The translations under genes were made by a program, and so were the position numbers. A stretch of 64,000 bases of DNA. Source: CAVXUB01 sp963764805 (GTDB lineage: Bacteria; Actinomycetota; Acidimicrobiia; Acidimicrobiales; Bog-793). A model generated the notes under the pieces. It saw only the letters and a list, made by a program, of their open reading frames with translations. It searched no databases and had not been told where the DNA came from. The stretch covers positions 558,001 through 622,000 of the forward strand of contig CAVXUB010000003.1 of assembly GCA_963764805.1 (NCBI GenBank), read 5' to 3'. Positions 1 through 8,042 of this stretch are shown piece after piece. Numbering within the stretch: the first letter of the stretch is position 1; each line of letters starts with the position of its first letter.

Positions 1-341
1 GGGCGGCAGCACTCGTGCGGTCGACGGGCGAGTGGGCGTTCGAGCATGAGACCGAGCTGCGCACATTCCTCCGCCTCTCGCTGGAACCTGCCAGGGAACA
101 CGAGAAGCCCCGTCGAGGAATGACGAGCCGCGATCGCTGGATCGCGGACCTCCTCCGAGGCTTGCCACGAGACACGCCGGCGGATGCACGCGAGCGCCTT
201 GCGAAGGCGCTGGTCCCACTGTTTGGCTCGGACGCCATCGTCTGGACGACCGACATGGCCGAGTTGTCACGTGAGCAGGCGATCGATTTGCTGGTATGGA
301 TGGCGCAAGTCCTCATCAAGGCCACTCTGGCGGGGTGGTAG
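1..341 (+). CDS. C-terminal part of a TetR-family transcriptional regulator (5' truncated by window edge)
   Basis: The frame is open from base 3 to the TAG at 339-341, so only the last ~112 residues are present and the DNA-binding part lies outside the window. What remains is all-alpha, with alternating charged and hydrophobic segments (TFLRLSLEP, RWIADLLRGL, QAIDLLVWMAQVLI). It ends in a long hydrophobic helix, which looks like the ligand-binding and dimerisation half of TetR-type repressors. The GTG at 15 is internal. Without the helix-turn-helix the family call rests only on the shape of the C-terminal helices. The 110 bp to the next gene hold only a short GC-rich stem near 390-410 and no gene. 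Confidence 0.5.
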   Translation, partial: AAALVRSTGEWAFEHETELRTFLRLSLEPAREHEKPRRGMTSRDRWIADLLRGLPRDTPADARERLAKALVPLFGSDAIVWTTDMAELSREQAIDLLVWMAQVLIKATLAGW

Positions 342-450
342 AAAGCCAACGCCCGGCTTCCGGCCGCCTCTTGGCCTGTTAGCAAATACCGCCCGTCGGG
401 CTGCGGTGGGCCTTCTCGAGCTGTGGTGGGCTGCACATGAGAGGCTGGGC

Positions 451-1392
451 ATGAATCGAGATGTCACCGAGATGACAGACGGCGATCTAGATAGGCCAGT
501 CGAGCAACGTCCGTCGCGCTACGGGGACCAGGCCCTTGCAACCCGCGCCCTCGAAACGATCAACGCGGCCAGAGGCACCAAGTTCGAGATCGTTGAGCGC
601 CTGCCGGGCGCTGGTAAGAACGCCGGCGTCTGGACCGTCAAGGAGCACCGGGAGACCTCCGTCCTCAAGTGGTCGGTTGGCGCCACAGACCCCGGTCCTC
701 AGGAACGAGCGGCCGAGACTTGCGCCGTCCTCCGGCAAGTGGGCGCTCCGGTGCCTCGCTACCGGTACGTAGGCATGATCGACGGCGGTGCATATGCGGT
801 GATGGACATGATGCACGGCAGGCCACCTGGCCCCGGCCACTTCACGAGCGCCCAGATGCAAGACCTCCTGAGGATCGTCGAGCTGCAGGCGGGGAGAGCG
901 CTTGGCCCGAGCGGCTGGCCTGACGCCTTGATCGCCCGAATCCTCGAGAGTGACGGCGACTATTCCTTTCCGGAACTCATGCGCTCGTGGTCCCACCAGG
1001 CGGAGTCGCTGCTCGACCAAGCGACGGCCATCGCCCTCGAGTCTCGTGGCCTGGTGGTGAGGGCCGCCGACATCGTCCATCAGGACATGAATCCCAGCAA
1101 CATCTTTGTCGAAGGTGACTTCATCAGCGCGATAGTCGATTGGGAGAACACGACCAGCGGAGATCGTGGATGGGATGTGACGGAGATCCTGTTCTGCTGC
1201 TGGGAGCATCCTGATTTGCGCCAAATGGTGTTGGAGCACCTCCGTCGCATCTCGAGCCCGCAGAGCATCGCTCTTTTCGCTGCCGACATGGCGGTTGGTT
1301 TCGCCAGCGGTGCCATGGCCCAAGGCTGGTCCGATTGGGCTGATCGCTGCGTAGGGGTCGGCATCGAGCTCTTGGATGCCGTCGGCGGTTGA
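451..1392 (+). CDS. Aminoglycoside/choline kinase-like phosphotransferase (APH family)
   Basis: A 313-residue protein with the eukaryotic-kinase-like APH fold. Lys73 in VLKWS is the likely ATP-binding lysine. The catalytic loop is HQDMNPSNIF at 210-219 (His210, Asp212, Asn217), and the metal-binding Asp230 sits in IVDWEN, the usual APH spacing. This shows phosphotransfer to a small-molecule hydroxyl or antibiotic; the substrate cannot be read from the sequence. I chose the ATG at 451 because the open frame further upstream only overlaps the preceding TetR-like gene. It is a single cytoplasmic enzyme with no partner gene on the same strand. It could be a resistance determinant, a homoserine- or choline-type kinase, or an orphan family member. 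Confidence 0.8.
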   Translation: MNRDVTEMTDGDLDRPVEQRPSRYGDQALATRALETINAARGTKFEIVERLPGAGKNAGVWTVKEHRETSVLKWSVGATDPGPQERAAETCAVLRQVGAPVPRYRYVGMIDGGAYAVMDMMHGRPPGPGHFTSAQMQDLLRIVELQAGRALGPSGWPDALIARILESDGDYSFPELMRSWSHQAESLLDQATAIALESRGLVVRAADIVHQDMNPSNIFVEGDFISAIVDWENTTSGDRGWDVTEILFCCWEHPDLRQMVLEHLRRISSPQSIALFAADMAVGFASGAMAQGWSDWADRCVGVGIELLDAVGG

Positions 1393-1525
1393 GCCGCCGG
1401 CTGGGCTCGCACCGTCGAGTCCCGTGAGTTCGGCACGAGCTGATGAGGACGCCGCCCGCGACCCAAGATGACAGGAGTCGCGCGGCCGACGTACGCGTTC
1501 GGTCCCCTGCCCGACTTTGCAAGGC

Positions 1526-2494
1526 ATGCGGAACTCGTCGGTTCGTCTATCGGCACTGCTCGGGATATTGCTCCTCGGGAGCGGCGCCGTGCTGGCCGCC
1601 TGTACCGGTGCTGGGGTGCGCCCGCAAGCGGGCACTCCCTCGACGTCCAGCGCCTCGACGTCCACCACGTCACAGACAACGACGACGACCGCCCTCCCGC
1701 CTCCGCCCCTGTCCCTTTGGGCCGCCAAAGGAGAGACGTCTCTGCCGAGAGGGCTCGTGCGGGACGGCCGTCTCGTGCGCGGCCTGCTGGTTGACGATGG
1801 TCGGCTCGTGATCGAGCCACTCCCGCTGGATGCCCGGTTGCCGATCACGCTCCAACGGGCCAAGGCGGTCGTGGCAGCTGCACAGTCCGGCGAGGGAGCC
1901 GGCTGGGAACCCGCCGAGCTGATCGCGGCCGGCGTGGTAACGATCGCTCCCGGGTTGACGAAGGGTCTTCCCGGCTACGAGAGCCGTCCGGCTTGGGTGG
2001 CGCTCGCCACCGCCTCGGATACGGTTCGCCTCGCCAACTCGGACTCACCCCAACCGTGGTTCGAGGTGATCGTGCTCGATGCCCGCACAGGCGGCGACGT
2101 CCTCGTTTACCGCAGTGAAGGGCTCAGCGTCTGCGGAGGCCCCTCTTCGGCGTGTGCCCCGACCTTGCACCAGCCGTCGGTGTCGGCTGCCAGGGAGCTC
2201 GTCTCCATCGCGTGGAACGCGGTCTCGCAGCGACCGGATCCTTATGGAGAAGGTTTTGTCGACTGGGTGATCTCCTACGCGCTGCCGCGCTGCGCGGCGA
2301 TCTTCGACGGCCCAGGGATCTACTTCACGGGCAGCGAATATGGTCCCGCCACCCTCTATATCGAGGTGGAGATCCCGATGGTGCCGACGCGCTCGTGCTC
2401 GCCCTCGCGGCTGGCGTCGTCGGTCGTCGGGCCGGAACGGAGTCCGATCTCCGCGGTGCGGCACGCGGCGGTCGGCGTCGGGGTGTCGTTGTGA
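1526..2494 (+). CDS. Secreted lipoprotein of unknown function
   Basis: The N-terminus starts MRNSSVRL, followed by a hydrophobic stretch and the lipobox LAAC (Cys at about residue 26), so the protein should be lipid-anchored outside the membrane. Residues ~30-58 are a Ser/Thr-rich linker, typical of actinobacterial cell-envelope lipoproteins. The rest (~265 aa) is mixed alpha/beta and contains a Cys pair in the segment VCGGPSSAC; no family was recognised. I preferred the ATG at 1526 over a TTG three codons earlier. Third codon positions stay strongly G/C to the stop, so the odd-looking C-terminus is probably real. It converges on the GNAT-AAA gene with a 22-bp gap. Confidence 0.75.
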   Translation: MRNSSVRLSALLGILLLGSGAVLAACTGAGVRPQAGTPSTSSASTSTTSQTTTTTALPPPPLSLWAAKGETSLPRGLVRDGRLVRGLLVDDGRLVIEPLPLDARLPITLQRAKAVVAAAQSGEGAGWEPAELIAAGVVTIAPGLTKGLPGYESRPAWVALATASDTVRLANSDSPQPWFEVIVLDARTGGDVLVYRSEGLSVCGGPSSACAPTLHQPSVSAARELVSIAWNAVSQRPDPYGEGFVDWVISYALPRCAAIFDGPGIYFTGSEYGPATLYIEVEIPMVPTRSCSPSRLASSVVGPERSPISAVRHAAVGVGVSL

Positions 2495-2516
2495 ACCGCC
2501 GCCGGAGCTGAAGCGG

Positions 2517-3818
2517 TCAGATCCGCGCGTAGTCGATGATGTCCTGCTCGAACTCCTCGATCACGGTGGAGGTGAGAGTGGGGCGCGTGTCGCGGATCGC
2601 ATCCAGCACGGTCGCCGTGTCGGCGGACGCCGATTGACCCGAGGGGTCGGCCAGGGTCCGCTCGAACACCGACTGAGCCGTCCGCCGCGCGGCGAACTCC
2701 ACGTCGGCCGGCGTGTACATCGCCGAGCGGAGGACGACCTCGTCGATGTCGAGGCCGGCGTGGGGGATGTCGGCCAGGTAGCGCTCCCAGATGGCGCGCC
2801 GTGCCTCCTCGTCAGGGGGTCCCACCGGAAGGACATAATCAAAACGCCCGTGCCGCAGGAACGCCGGGTCCAGCGCCCGCACCGAGTTGGTGGCGCAGAC
2901 GAGAAGGCGCCCCTCCCGCTCCCGCAGCACCGGGATGAGCTTCAGCAGCTCGTTGGTGACGCCATGGGTGGCGGAGGGGGTACGTCCCCGCAGGCTCGCG
3001 ATCTCCTCGACCTCGTCGATGAACACCAGCACGTAGTCGAGCTCGGCCACCGACTCGAACGCCTCGCGAAGCGCACCGGCGAGGGTGCTCGACGAGTCAC
3101 CGGCGAGGCGCGACGGGAACAGCTCCACGAATGGCCATCCCAGGCGGGAGGCGATGGCGCGGGCGAATGTGGTCTTGCCCGTCCCGGGCGGGCCGAACAG
3201 CACCACTGCCCGCGGCAGGACGAGCCCGGAGCGTTCGGCGATGTCGGGGTTGGCGAGCGGCAGGACGATGCGGTGCTCGATCAGCTCCTTCTCGCGCACC
3301 ATCCCGCCCAGGCGCTGCCAGAGGTCCGATCGCAACATGCGGCCACCGAGCCGGCCGAGCAGTCCGATGTCGGCCGCCGGCACCTCGACCTTCTCGTAGA
3401 GCACGAGCCCCTGGCGGCGGCGGTAGCCGGAGTGCTCCAAGGCGGCCGCACCGATCTCGCCCTCAGCCGAGAGGATGCAGTCGATCCGGTGCACGCCTGC
3501 GCCCACCACACGGCTCTCGAGCGCGGCAAGCAGAGCGCTGCCGATCCCCCTCTGGCGCCAAGCCGGATGAAGGCTCAGCCGGAGCAACCAGGCGCGTCCC
3601 TGGTCGAGCTCGCTGACGGCGCAGCCGACGATCTCGTTGCCGACCACCGCGACCACCGCCGGTTCCCCCGCACGGACCGCCGCGATCAGCTCCGAGATCG
3701 AGAAGACCGGTTCGCTGTCGGAGGCCGAGGGGTCGTCCCAGAGGCGGATCGCCGCGTCCAGGTCGTCCGAGTGGAAGTCGCGCATGCGCCAGACCGGCAT
3801 GGGGCGAGTCTTGCGCAC
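2517..3818 (-). CDS. GNAT N-acetyltransferase fused to an AAA+ ATPase
   Basis: A 433-residue two-domain protein. Residues ~8-145 are a GNAT acetyltransferase: the acetyl-CoA loop is RQRGIGSALL at 88-97 and a typical C-terminal strand follows at GYRRRQGLVLYEK. Residues ~165-420 are an AAA+ module with Walker A GPPGTGKT (209-216), Walker B VLVFIDEVEE (263-272), sensor 1 LVCATN (306-311) and an arginine-finger region RHGRFD (322-327), in the order seen in FtsH/spastin-like ATPases. The single frame has no break between the domains. A plausible reading is ATP-driven remodelling coupled to acetylation or acetyl-CoA sensing; the substrate is unknown. It is divergent from the PadR operon, so the two may share the control region near 3935-3977. 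Confidence 0.85.
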   Translation of the reverse strand: MRKTRPMPVWRMRDFHSDDLDAAIRLWDDPSASDSEPVFSISELIAAVRAGEPAVVAVVGNEIVGCAVSELDQGRAWLLRLSLHPAWRQRGIGSALLAALESRVVGAGVHRIDCILSAEGEIGAAALEHSGYRRRQGLVLYEKVEVPAADIGLLGRLGGRMLRSDLWQRLGGMVREKELIEHRIVLPLANPDIAERSGLVLPRAVVLFGPPGTGKTTFARAIASRLGWPFVELFPSRLAGDSSSTLAGALREAFESVAELDYVLVFIDEVEEIASLRGRTPSATHGVTNELLKLIPVLREREGRLLVCATNSVRALDPAFLRHGRFDYVLPVGPPDEEARRAIWERYLADIPHAGLDIDEVVLRSAMYTPADVEFAARRTAQSVFERTLADPSGQSASADTATVLDAIRDTRPTLTSTVIEEFEQDIIDYARI

Positions 3819-3934
3819 CCGCAGCTCGTCAGCCCAGTGAGCCGAGGAGGCCTCGTCGGGAACGAGCTTTCCTGCGCGGCGTCAGATACGCGACGTTTCG
3901 CGGAGAACCTCCGCCCCCTCGAGGCAGGCGAGGC

Positions 3935-3977
3935 TTGCAAACCCTGACATGCCGAGTATGATACCCAGTATGCTACC
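3935..3977 (+). promoter_or_regulatory. Promoter and probable PadR operator upstream of the PadR-ABC operon
   Basis: A good sigma-70-like pair is visible: -35 TTGCAA (3935-3940), a 16-bp spacer, and -10 TATGAT (3957-3962). Two near-identical 11-mers, AGTATGATACC (3955-3965) and AGTATGCTACC (3967-3977), lie 12 bp apart and the first covers the -10 box; its core GTATgATAC is palindromic. PadR regulators often repress their own operon through sites placed on the promoter, so this is the likely autoregulatory operator. That assignment is inference from position and symmetry. Confidence 0.55.
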
Positions 3978-4016
3978 GAGATCGAGGAGCGTCGGAGAAG
4001 TGGGAGCGACGAGGTC

Positions 4017-4688
4017 ATGAGCGTCCGTCACGCACTGTTGGCCCTGCTCAGCGAGGGTCCGAAGTACGGTCTGCAGCTGCGCGAGGAGTTCGAGGATCGT
4101 ACCGGCGACGTCTGGCCCCTCAACGTCGGCCAGGTGTACACGACCCTGCAGCGGCTGGAGCGCGACGGGCTCGTGGAGTCTGACGAAGCCGCCGACGAGG
4201 GTCCGCAGAAGGGGTTCCGGATCACCGCCGAGGGGACGCGCGAGCTCGACGAGTGGCTGCACACGCCGCCCGACCTGAGCTCGCCCCCGCGCGACGAGCT
4301 GGTGATCAAGGTCCTCGTGGCGATTCGGCTTCGTGACGTCGATGTGCACGACGTGATCCAAGTGCACCGCCGTTACGTGGTCGAGACGATGCAGCAGTGG
4401 ACGCGCCTGAAGGAGGACGAGTCAGCGTTCGACCTGAACTTCGCCCTCGTGGTCGACGCCGAGCTCTACCGGCTGGACGCCGTCGTCAAGTGGCTCGACG
4501 CCGCCGACGGCCGGCTCAAGCGGGCGGCTCATGCGGCCGCCGAGGCTGCCGAGGCGGTAAGGGCCGCGGGGGCGGCTGATGGAGCCGGAGCAATGGAGGG
4601 ATCGATGGGTTCTGGAGCGGCGGCGAGGCCCGAGTGGCCACTGCCGACCCGACCCGGCACAAGACGGAAGATCGGAGTGCGGAGATGA
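4017..4688 (+). CDS. PadR-family transcriptional regulator
   Basis: A 223-residue protein. The N-terminal ~75 residues are the PadR winged helix: HALLALLSEGPKYGLQL, then VGQVYTTLQRLERDGLV as the recognition region, and the wing QKGFRITAEG. The C-terminal helical part (~100-180) resembles the long dimerisation domain of PadR subfamily-1 proteins, and the last ~45 residues are a low-complexity Ala/Gly tail. The stop overlaps the ATG of the ABC ATPase gene by 4 bp (ATGA), so regulator and exporter are translationally coupled. PadR next to an ABC exporter usually means induction by the exported compound. The ATG at 4017 follows a 54-nt leader from the predicted promoter. Confidence 0.88.
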   Translation: MSVRHALLALLSEGPKYGLQLREEFEDRTGDVWPLNVGQVYTTLQRLERDGLVESDEAADEGPQKGFRITAEGTRELDEWLHTPPDLSSPPRDELVIKVLVAIRLRDVDVHDVIQVHRRYVVETMQQWTRLKEDESAFDLNFALVVDAELYRLDAVVKWLDAADGRLKRAAHAAAEAAEAVRAAGAADGAGAMEGSMGSGAAARPEWPLPTRPGTRRKIGVRR

Positions 4689-5407
4689 GCTATCTGGAGC
4701 TTCGTGGGGTTTCGAAGGTGTATGGGGAGGCCGCCGCAGAGGTGCACGCACTTCGAGACATAAGCCTGGAGGTCGAGGCCGGCTCGCTGGTGGCTGTGAT
4801 GGGCCCCAGCGGGTCCGGCAAGAGCACGCTGCTCACGATCGCCGGCAGCCTCGAAGACCCGAGCGACGGAGAGGTAATTGTCGGCGGGCAGCACCTCGGC
4901 AGGCTCAACGCCAACGAGAAGGCTCGCTTGCGGCGCCGCTCGATCGGCTACGTCTTCCAGGACTTCAACCTCTTACCGGGATTGACCGCCGCCGAGAACG
5001 TGTCTCTGCCACTGGAGCTCGACGGCGTGGCGATGCGCAAAGCGCGTGCCGTCGCGATGCAGGCGCTCGAGGAGCTGGGCTTGCGCGATCGGGCGACCCA
5101 CTTCCCCGATCAACTCTCGGGCGGGGAGCGCCAGCGAGTGGCGATCGGCAGGGCCGTCGTCGGCGACCGGCAGATGTTGCTCGCGGACGAGCCGTCGGGC
5201 GCCCTCGACTCGACCAACGGTGAGGCCGTGATGCGGCTGGTGCTCGCCGCCTGCCGGAGGGGCCTCGCCGCCGTCGTCGTGACGCACGACGCGCAGCTCG
5301 CCTCGTGGGCCGACCGGGTGGTGTTCATCCGCGACGGCCGGATCGTCGACCACACACTCCCGCCGGACAGCCCCGAGATGGTGCTCGAGCAGTCGGCGAA
5401 GCCATGA
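4685..5407 (+). CDS. ABC transporter ATP-binding protein, LolD/MacB type
   Basis: A 240-residue ATPase with Walker A GPSGSGKST near residue 40, Q-loop FQDFN, signature LSGGERQR, Walker B LLADEPSGALD and the H-loop in VVVTHD. The TNGEAVMRL segment after the D-loop is typical of the MacB/LolD group that works with FtsX-like permeases. It overlaps both neighbours by 4 bp (ATGA at each end), so the PadR / ATPase / permease genes form one transcript. The likely role is to power the adjacent mechanotransmission-type permease in exporting or extracting an envelope-active compound such as a peptide or lipid; the substrate is unknown. Confidence 0.9.
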   Translation: MSYLELRGVSKVYGEAAAEVHALRDISLEVEAGSLVAVMGPSGSGKSTLLTIAGSLEDPSDGEVIVGGQHLGRLNANEKARLRRRSIGYVFQDFNLLPGLTAAENVSLPLELDGVAMRKARAVAMQALEELGLRDRATHFPDQLSGGERQRVAIGRAVVGDRQMLLADEPSGALDSTNGEAVMRLVLAACRRGLAAVVVTHDAQLASWADRVVFIRDGRIVDHTLPPDSPEMVLEQSAKP

Positions 5408-7953
5408 CGCTGACCCTCGAGCGGCCTCCTGAGATGGCGGCGGCGCGTCCTGCCAGCGGCGGCGGCCCGGCGAGGAGAGCGGTGGTCCGCTGGGCCTGGC
5501 GGCTGTTTCGCCGGGAGTGGAAGCAGCAACTGCTGGTGCTGGCACTGGTGGCGGTCGCCGTAGCGGCTGCCTTCCTCGGTGGCACCGTTGCTGTCAACAC
5601 CCCTACTCCCGCCAACGCCGGCTTCGGATCGGCGCAGGCCCTGGCTACCTACTCCGGCAACGATCCGCACCTGGCCGGCGAGATCGCCGCCATCCGTCAC
5701 AAGTTCGGGACCGTCGACGTGATCGACAACCGGACCATCCAGGTCCCGGGCTCGATCAACACCTTCTCGCTGCGTGCCCAGGATCCGCACGGCGCCTTCG
5801 GCGGCCCGATGCTCTCGCTGGTGTCGGGGCGGCTGCCGAGCACTCGGGGAGAGGTGGCGCTGACGCAGGACGTCGCCAACGACTACACGGTCGGTGTTGG
5901 CGGCACGTGGCACGCCGCCGGCAGGGCGTGGCACGTCGTCGGCATCGTGCAGGACCCGCAGAACACGCTCGACGAGTTCGCCCTCGTACTTCCCGGCGAA
6001 GTGGTTGGGCCTTCGCAGGTCACTGTCCTGTTCGACACGCACGGCATCGACGTCTCCAACATGTCGAACGTGGAGACGCCCGGGTCGGTGAACGCCGGCA
6101 AGTTCAATCCGGCGTTCTTCACTTATGTCGTCTCGGCGCTCGGGCTGCTCCTGATCGCCCTGGTGTCGGTCGGGGCGTTCATGGTGATCGCGCAGAGGCG
6201 GTTGCGGGCGATCGGGATGCTGGCCGCCACCGGCGCCGCACCGCGTCACATCCGACTTGTGATCCGGGCGAACGGCTTCGTCGTGGGTGTGGCGGGAACC
6301 CTGATCGGAGCTGTCCTCGGCTTCGCGCTGTGGCTCGTCTACCGCCCGGCGGTAGAGGCCGGTTCCCACCACATCATCGGAGCGCTCGATGTCCCCTGGA
6401 GCGTGATCCTTCCGGCGATGGTGCTCGCCGTGGTCGCCACTTACCTCGCTGCCTCCCGGCCTGCCAAGGCGATCTCCAGGGTCCCGATCGTCACGGCGCT
6501 CTCAGGTCGGCCGGCGCCTCCTCGCCAGGTCCACCGGAGCGCCATCCCGGGCGTCGCCTTCCTCGTCCTCGCATTCGTGCTCGTCACGCTGGCAGGCGCT
6601 CACAGGTACGGAGGCGGCGGTGCGCTGCCGGAGGTGGTCCTCGGCTTCGTCGCCCTCGTGGTTGCGATCATCCTGCTCGCCCCGTTGCTGCTGTCGCTGG
6701 TGGCTTCGCGGGTCTCTTGGGCGCCGGTCTCGATGCGGATGGCGTTGCGCGACCTCGGAAGGTACAGGGCTCGGTCGGGCTCGGCGCTGTCGGCGATCAG
6801 CCTGGCGGTCGTCACGGCAGTGACCGTCTGCTTGGTGGCCAACGCCCGCTATTCGAACGTGCTCGACTACGTCGGATCGAACCTCGCCTCCAACCAGGTG
6901 GTGGTGTGGGCGAACACACCCCCGTTCCCTCCGGGCGCCAGTTGCATCAGCCCGAAGGGGAACGGCTGCGGCCCTGCGGGACCTCCGCTACCGCAGCAGA
7001 AGGCGAAGGCCTACTCGATCGCCTCGCAGCTCGGTGCCACCGACGTCGTCGAGCTCGATCAGGCATCGGTCCAGTTGAACCATGCGGCCCCCGGCCGCAA
7101 CTGGGACGGGCAGATCTACGTCGCAACGCCCCAGTTGCTCGCCGCCTTCGGGATCAAACAGTCGCAGGTCGACCCGAACGCAGACATCTTGACGATGCGG
7201 CCCGGGCTGTCTGGCACGTCCCTGATGCAGCTCTTCTACGGCAACGGTGGACCGGGCGGCCCGGGTGGACCCGGCCCGAACGGTCCCGGGGGGGCCCACA
7301 CCTGGCCGTGCCCACCGAACGACTGCATCGCCAACCCTGTGATCCAGGAGATGCCGGCTCTCCCGGGTGGCACGTCAGGGCCGAACACAGTCCTCACCGA
7401 ACACGCCATCCAGACGCTCCATCTGGCCAACACCGTGTCTGTCCAGGGTTGGTTCATCCAGCTGCCGCAGCCGATCACGGCCACACAGATCACCAACTCC
7501 CGCGCCGCCGCAGCGAGCATCGGACTGCAGATCGAGACGAAGTCGGACGCCCCGACCTCTGCGGAGGTACTCAACTGGGCGACGGTCGCCGGCACGCTGC
7601 TGGCGCTGGCGATACTCGCGATGACCATCGGACTGATCCGCAGCGAGGCTGCCGCCGATCTGCGGACCTTGACGGCGACAGGCGCTAGTCGCCGTACTCG
7701 TCGCAGTCTGACGGCGACGACGGCGGGTGGTCTCGCGCTGCTCGGGGCGATCGTCGGCACCATCGCCGGCTACATCGTGGCGGTCGCCTTCTTCCGTGGA
7801 GCGGGGGACGGCGAGGGGCTCAGCGCGCTCACGGCGGTCCCATGGATGAACCTCGCCATCATCCTGCTGGCGATGCCGGCAGCAGCGGCGCTCGGCGGCT
7901 GGCTGTTCGCCGGACGGCAGCCGGCTGTCATCTCGCACCAGGCGATCGAGTAG
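5404..7953 (+). CDS. FtsX/MacB-like ABC transporter permease
   Basis: An 849-residue membrane protein with the duplicated FtsX architecture. TM1 is near residues 38-60 and is followed by an extracellular MacB_PCD-like domain (~65-230). Three TM helices follow around 240-360 (first FtsX core). A second half has its own TM start near 460-480, a second large periplasmic domain (~480-715) and three more TM helices near the C-terminus. A Gly/Pro-rich loop near residues 613-631 sits in the second external domain. A stretch of polar residues separates the halves. It is the membrane partner of the ATPase immediately upstream (ATGA overlap). Such permeases transmit mechanical force to external substrates and often do not transport through a pore. 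Confidence 0.85.
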   Translation: MTLTLERPPEMAAARPASGGGPARRAVVRWAWRLFRREWKQQLLVLALVAVAVAAAFLGGTVAVNTPTPANAGFGSAQALATYSGNDPHLAGEIAAIRHKFGTVDVIDNRTIQVPGSINTFSLRAQDPHGAFGGPMLSLVSGRLPSTRGEVALTQDVANDYTVGVGGTWHAAGRAWHVVGIVQDPQNTLDEFALVLPGEVVGPSQVTVLFDTHGIDVSNMSNVETPGSVNAGKFNPAFFTYVVSALGLLLIALVSVGAFMVIAQRRLRAIGMLAATGAAPRHIRLVIRANGFVVGVAGTLIGAVLGFALWLVYRPAVEAGSHHIIGALDVPWSVILPAMVLAVVATYLAASRPAKAISRVPIVTALSGRPAPPRQVHRSAIPGVAFLVLAFVLVTLAGAHRYGGGGALPEVVLGFVALVVAIILLAPLLLSLVASRVSWAPVSMRMALRDLGRYRARSGSALSAISLAVVTAVTVCLVANARYSNVLDYVGSNLASNQVVVWANTPPFPPGASCISPKGNGCGPAGPPLPQQKAKAYSIASQLGATDVVELDQASVQLNHAAPGRNWDGQIYVATPQLLAAFGIKQSQVDPNADILTMRPGLSGTSLMQLFYGNGGPGGPGGPGPNGPGGAHTWPCPPNDCIANPVIQEMPALPGGTSGPNTVLTEHAIQTLHLANTVSVQGWFIQLPQPITATQITNSRAAAASIGLQIETKSDAPTSAEVLNWATVAGTLLALAILAMTIGLIRSEAAADLRTLTATGASRRTRRSLTATTAGGLALLGAIVGTIAGYIVAVAFFRGAGDGEGLSALTAVPWMNLAIILLAMPAAAALGGWLFAGRQPAVISHQAIE

Positions 7954-7962
7954 CTCTGCAAA

Positions 7963-8042
7963 GGTTCAGCGGGCGGTGTGCCCGGCGAGCAGCGCCATCG
8001 ACGGTTCAGCGGGCGAGGTGCCCGGCGAGGAACGCCAGCGAC
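7963..8042. repeat. 40-bp imperfect tandem duplication covering the 3' end of the esterase gene
   Basis: Bases 7963-8002 and 8003-8042 are adjacent near-identical 40-bp copies with about six differences. The right copy encodes the last residues of the minus-strand esterase and its stop codon (8006-8008). The left copy repeats them just past the stop, in another frame because 40 is not a multiple of 3. Translated alone, the left copy gives LLAGHTAR followed by a stop, against LAGHLAR in the gene. This looks like a local slippage or unequal-crossover duplication that has since diverged. Confidence 0.8.
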
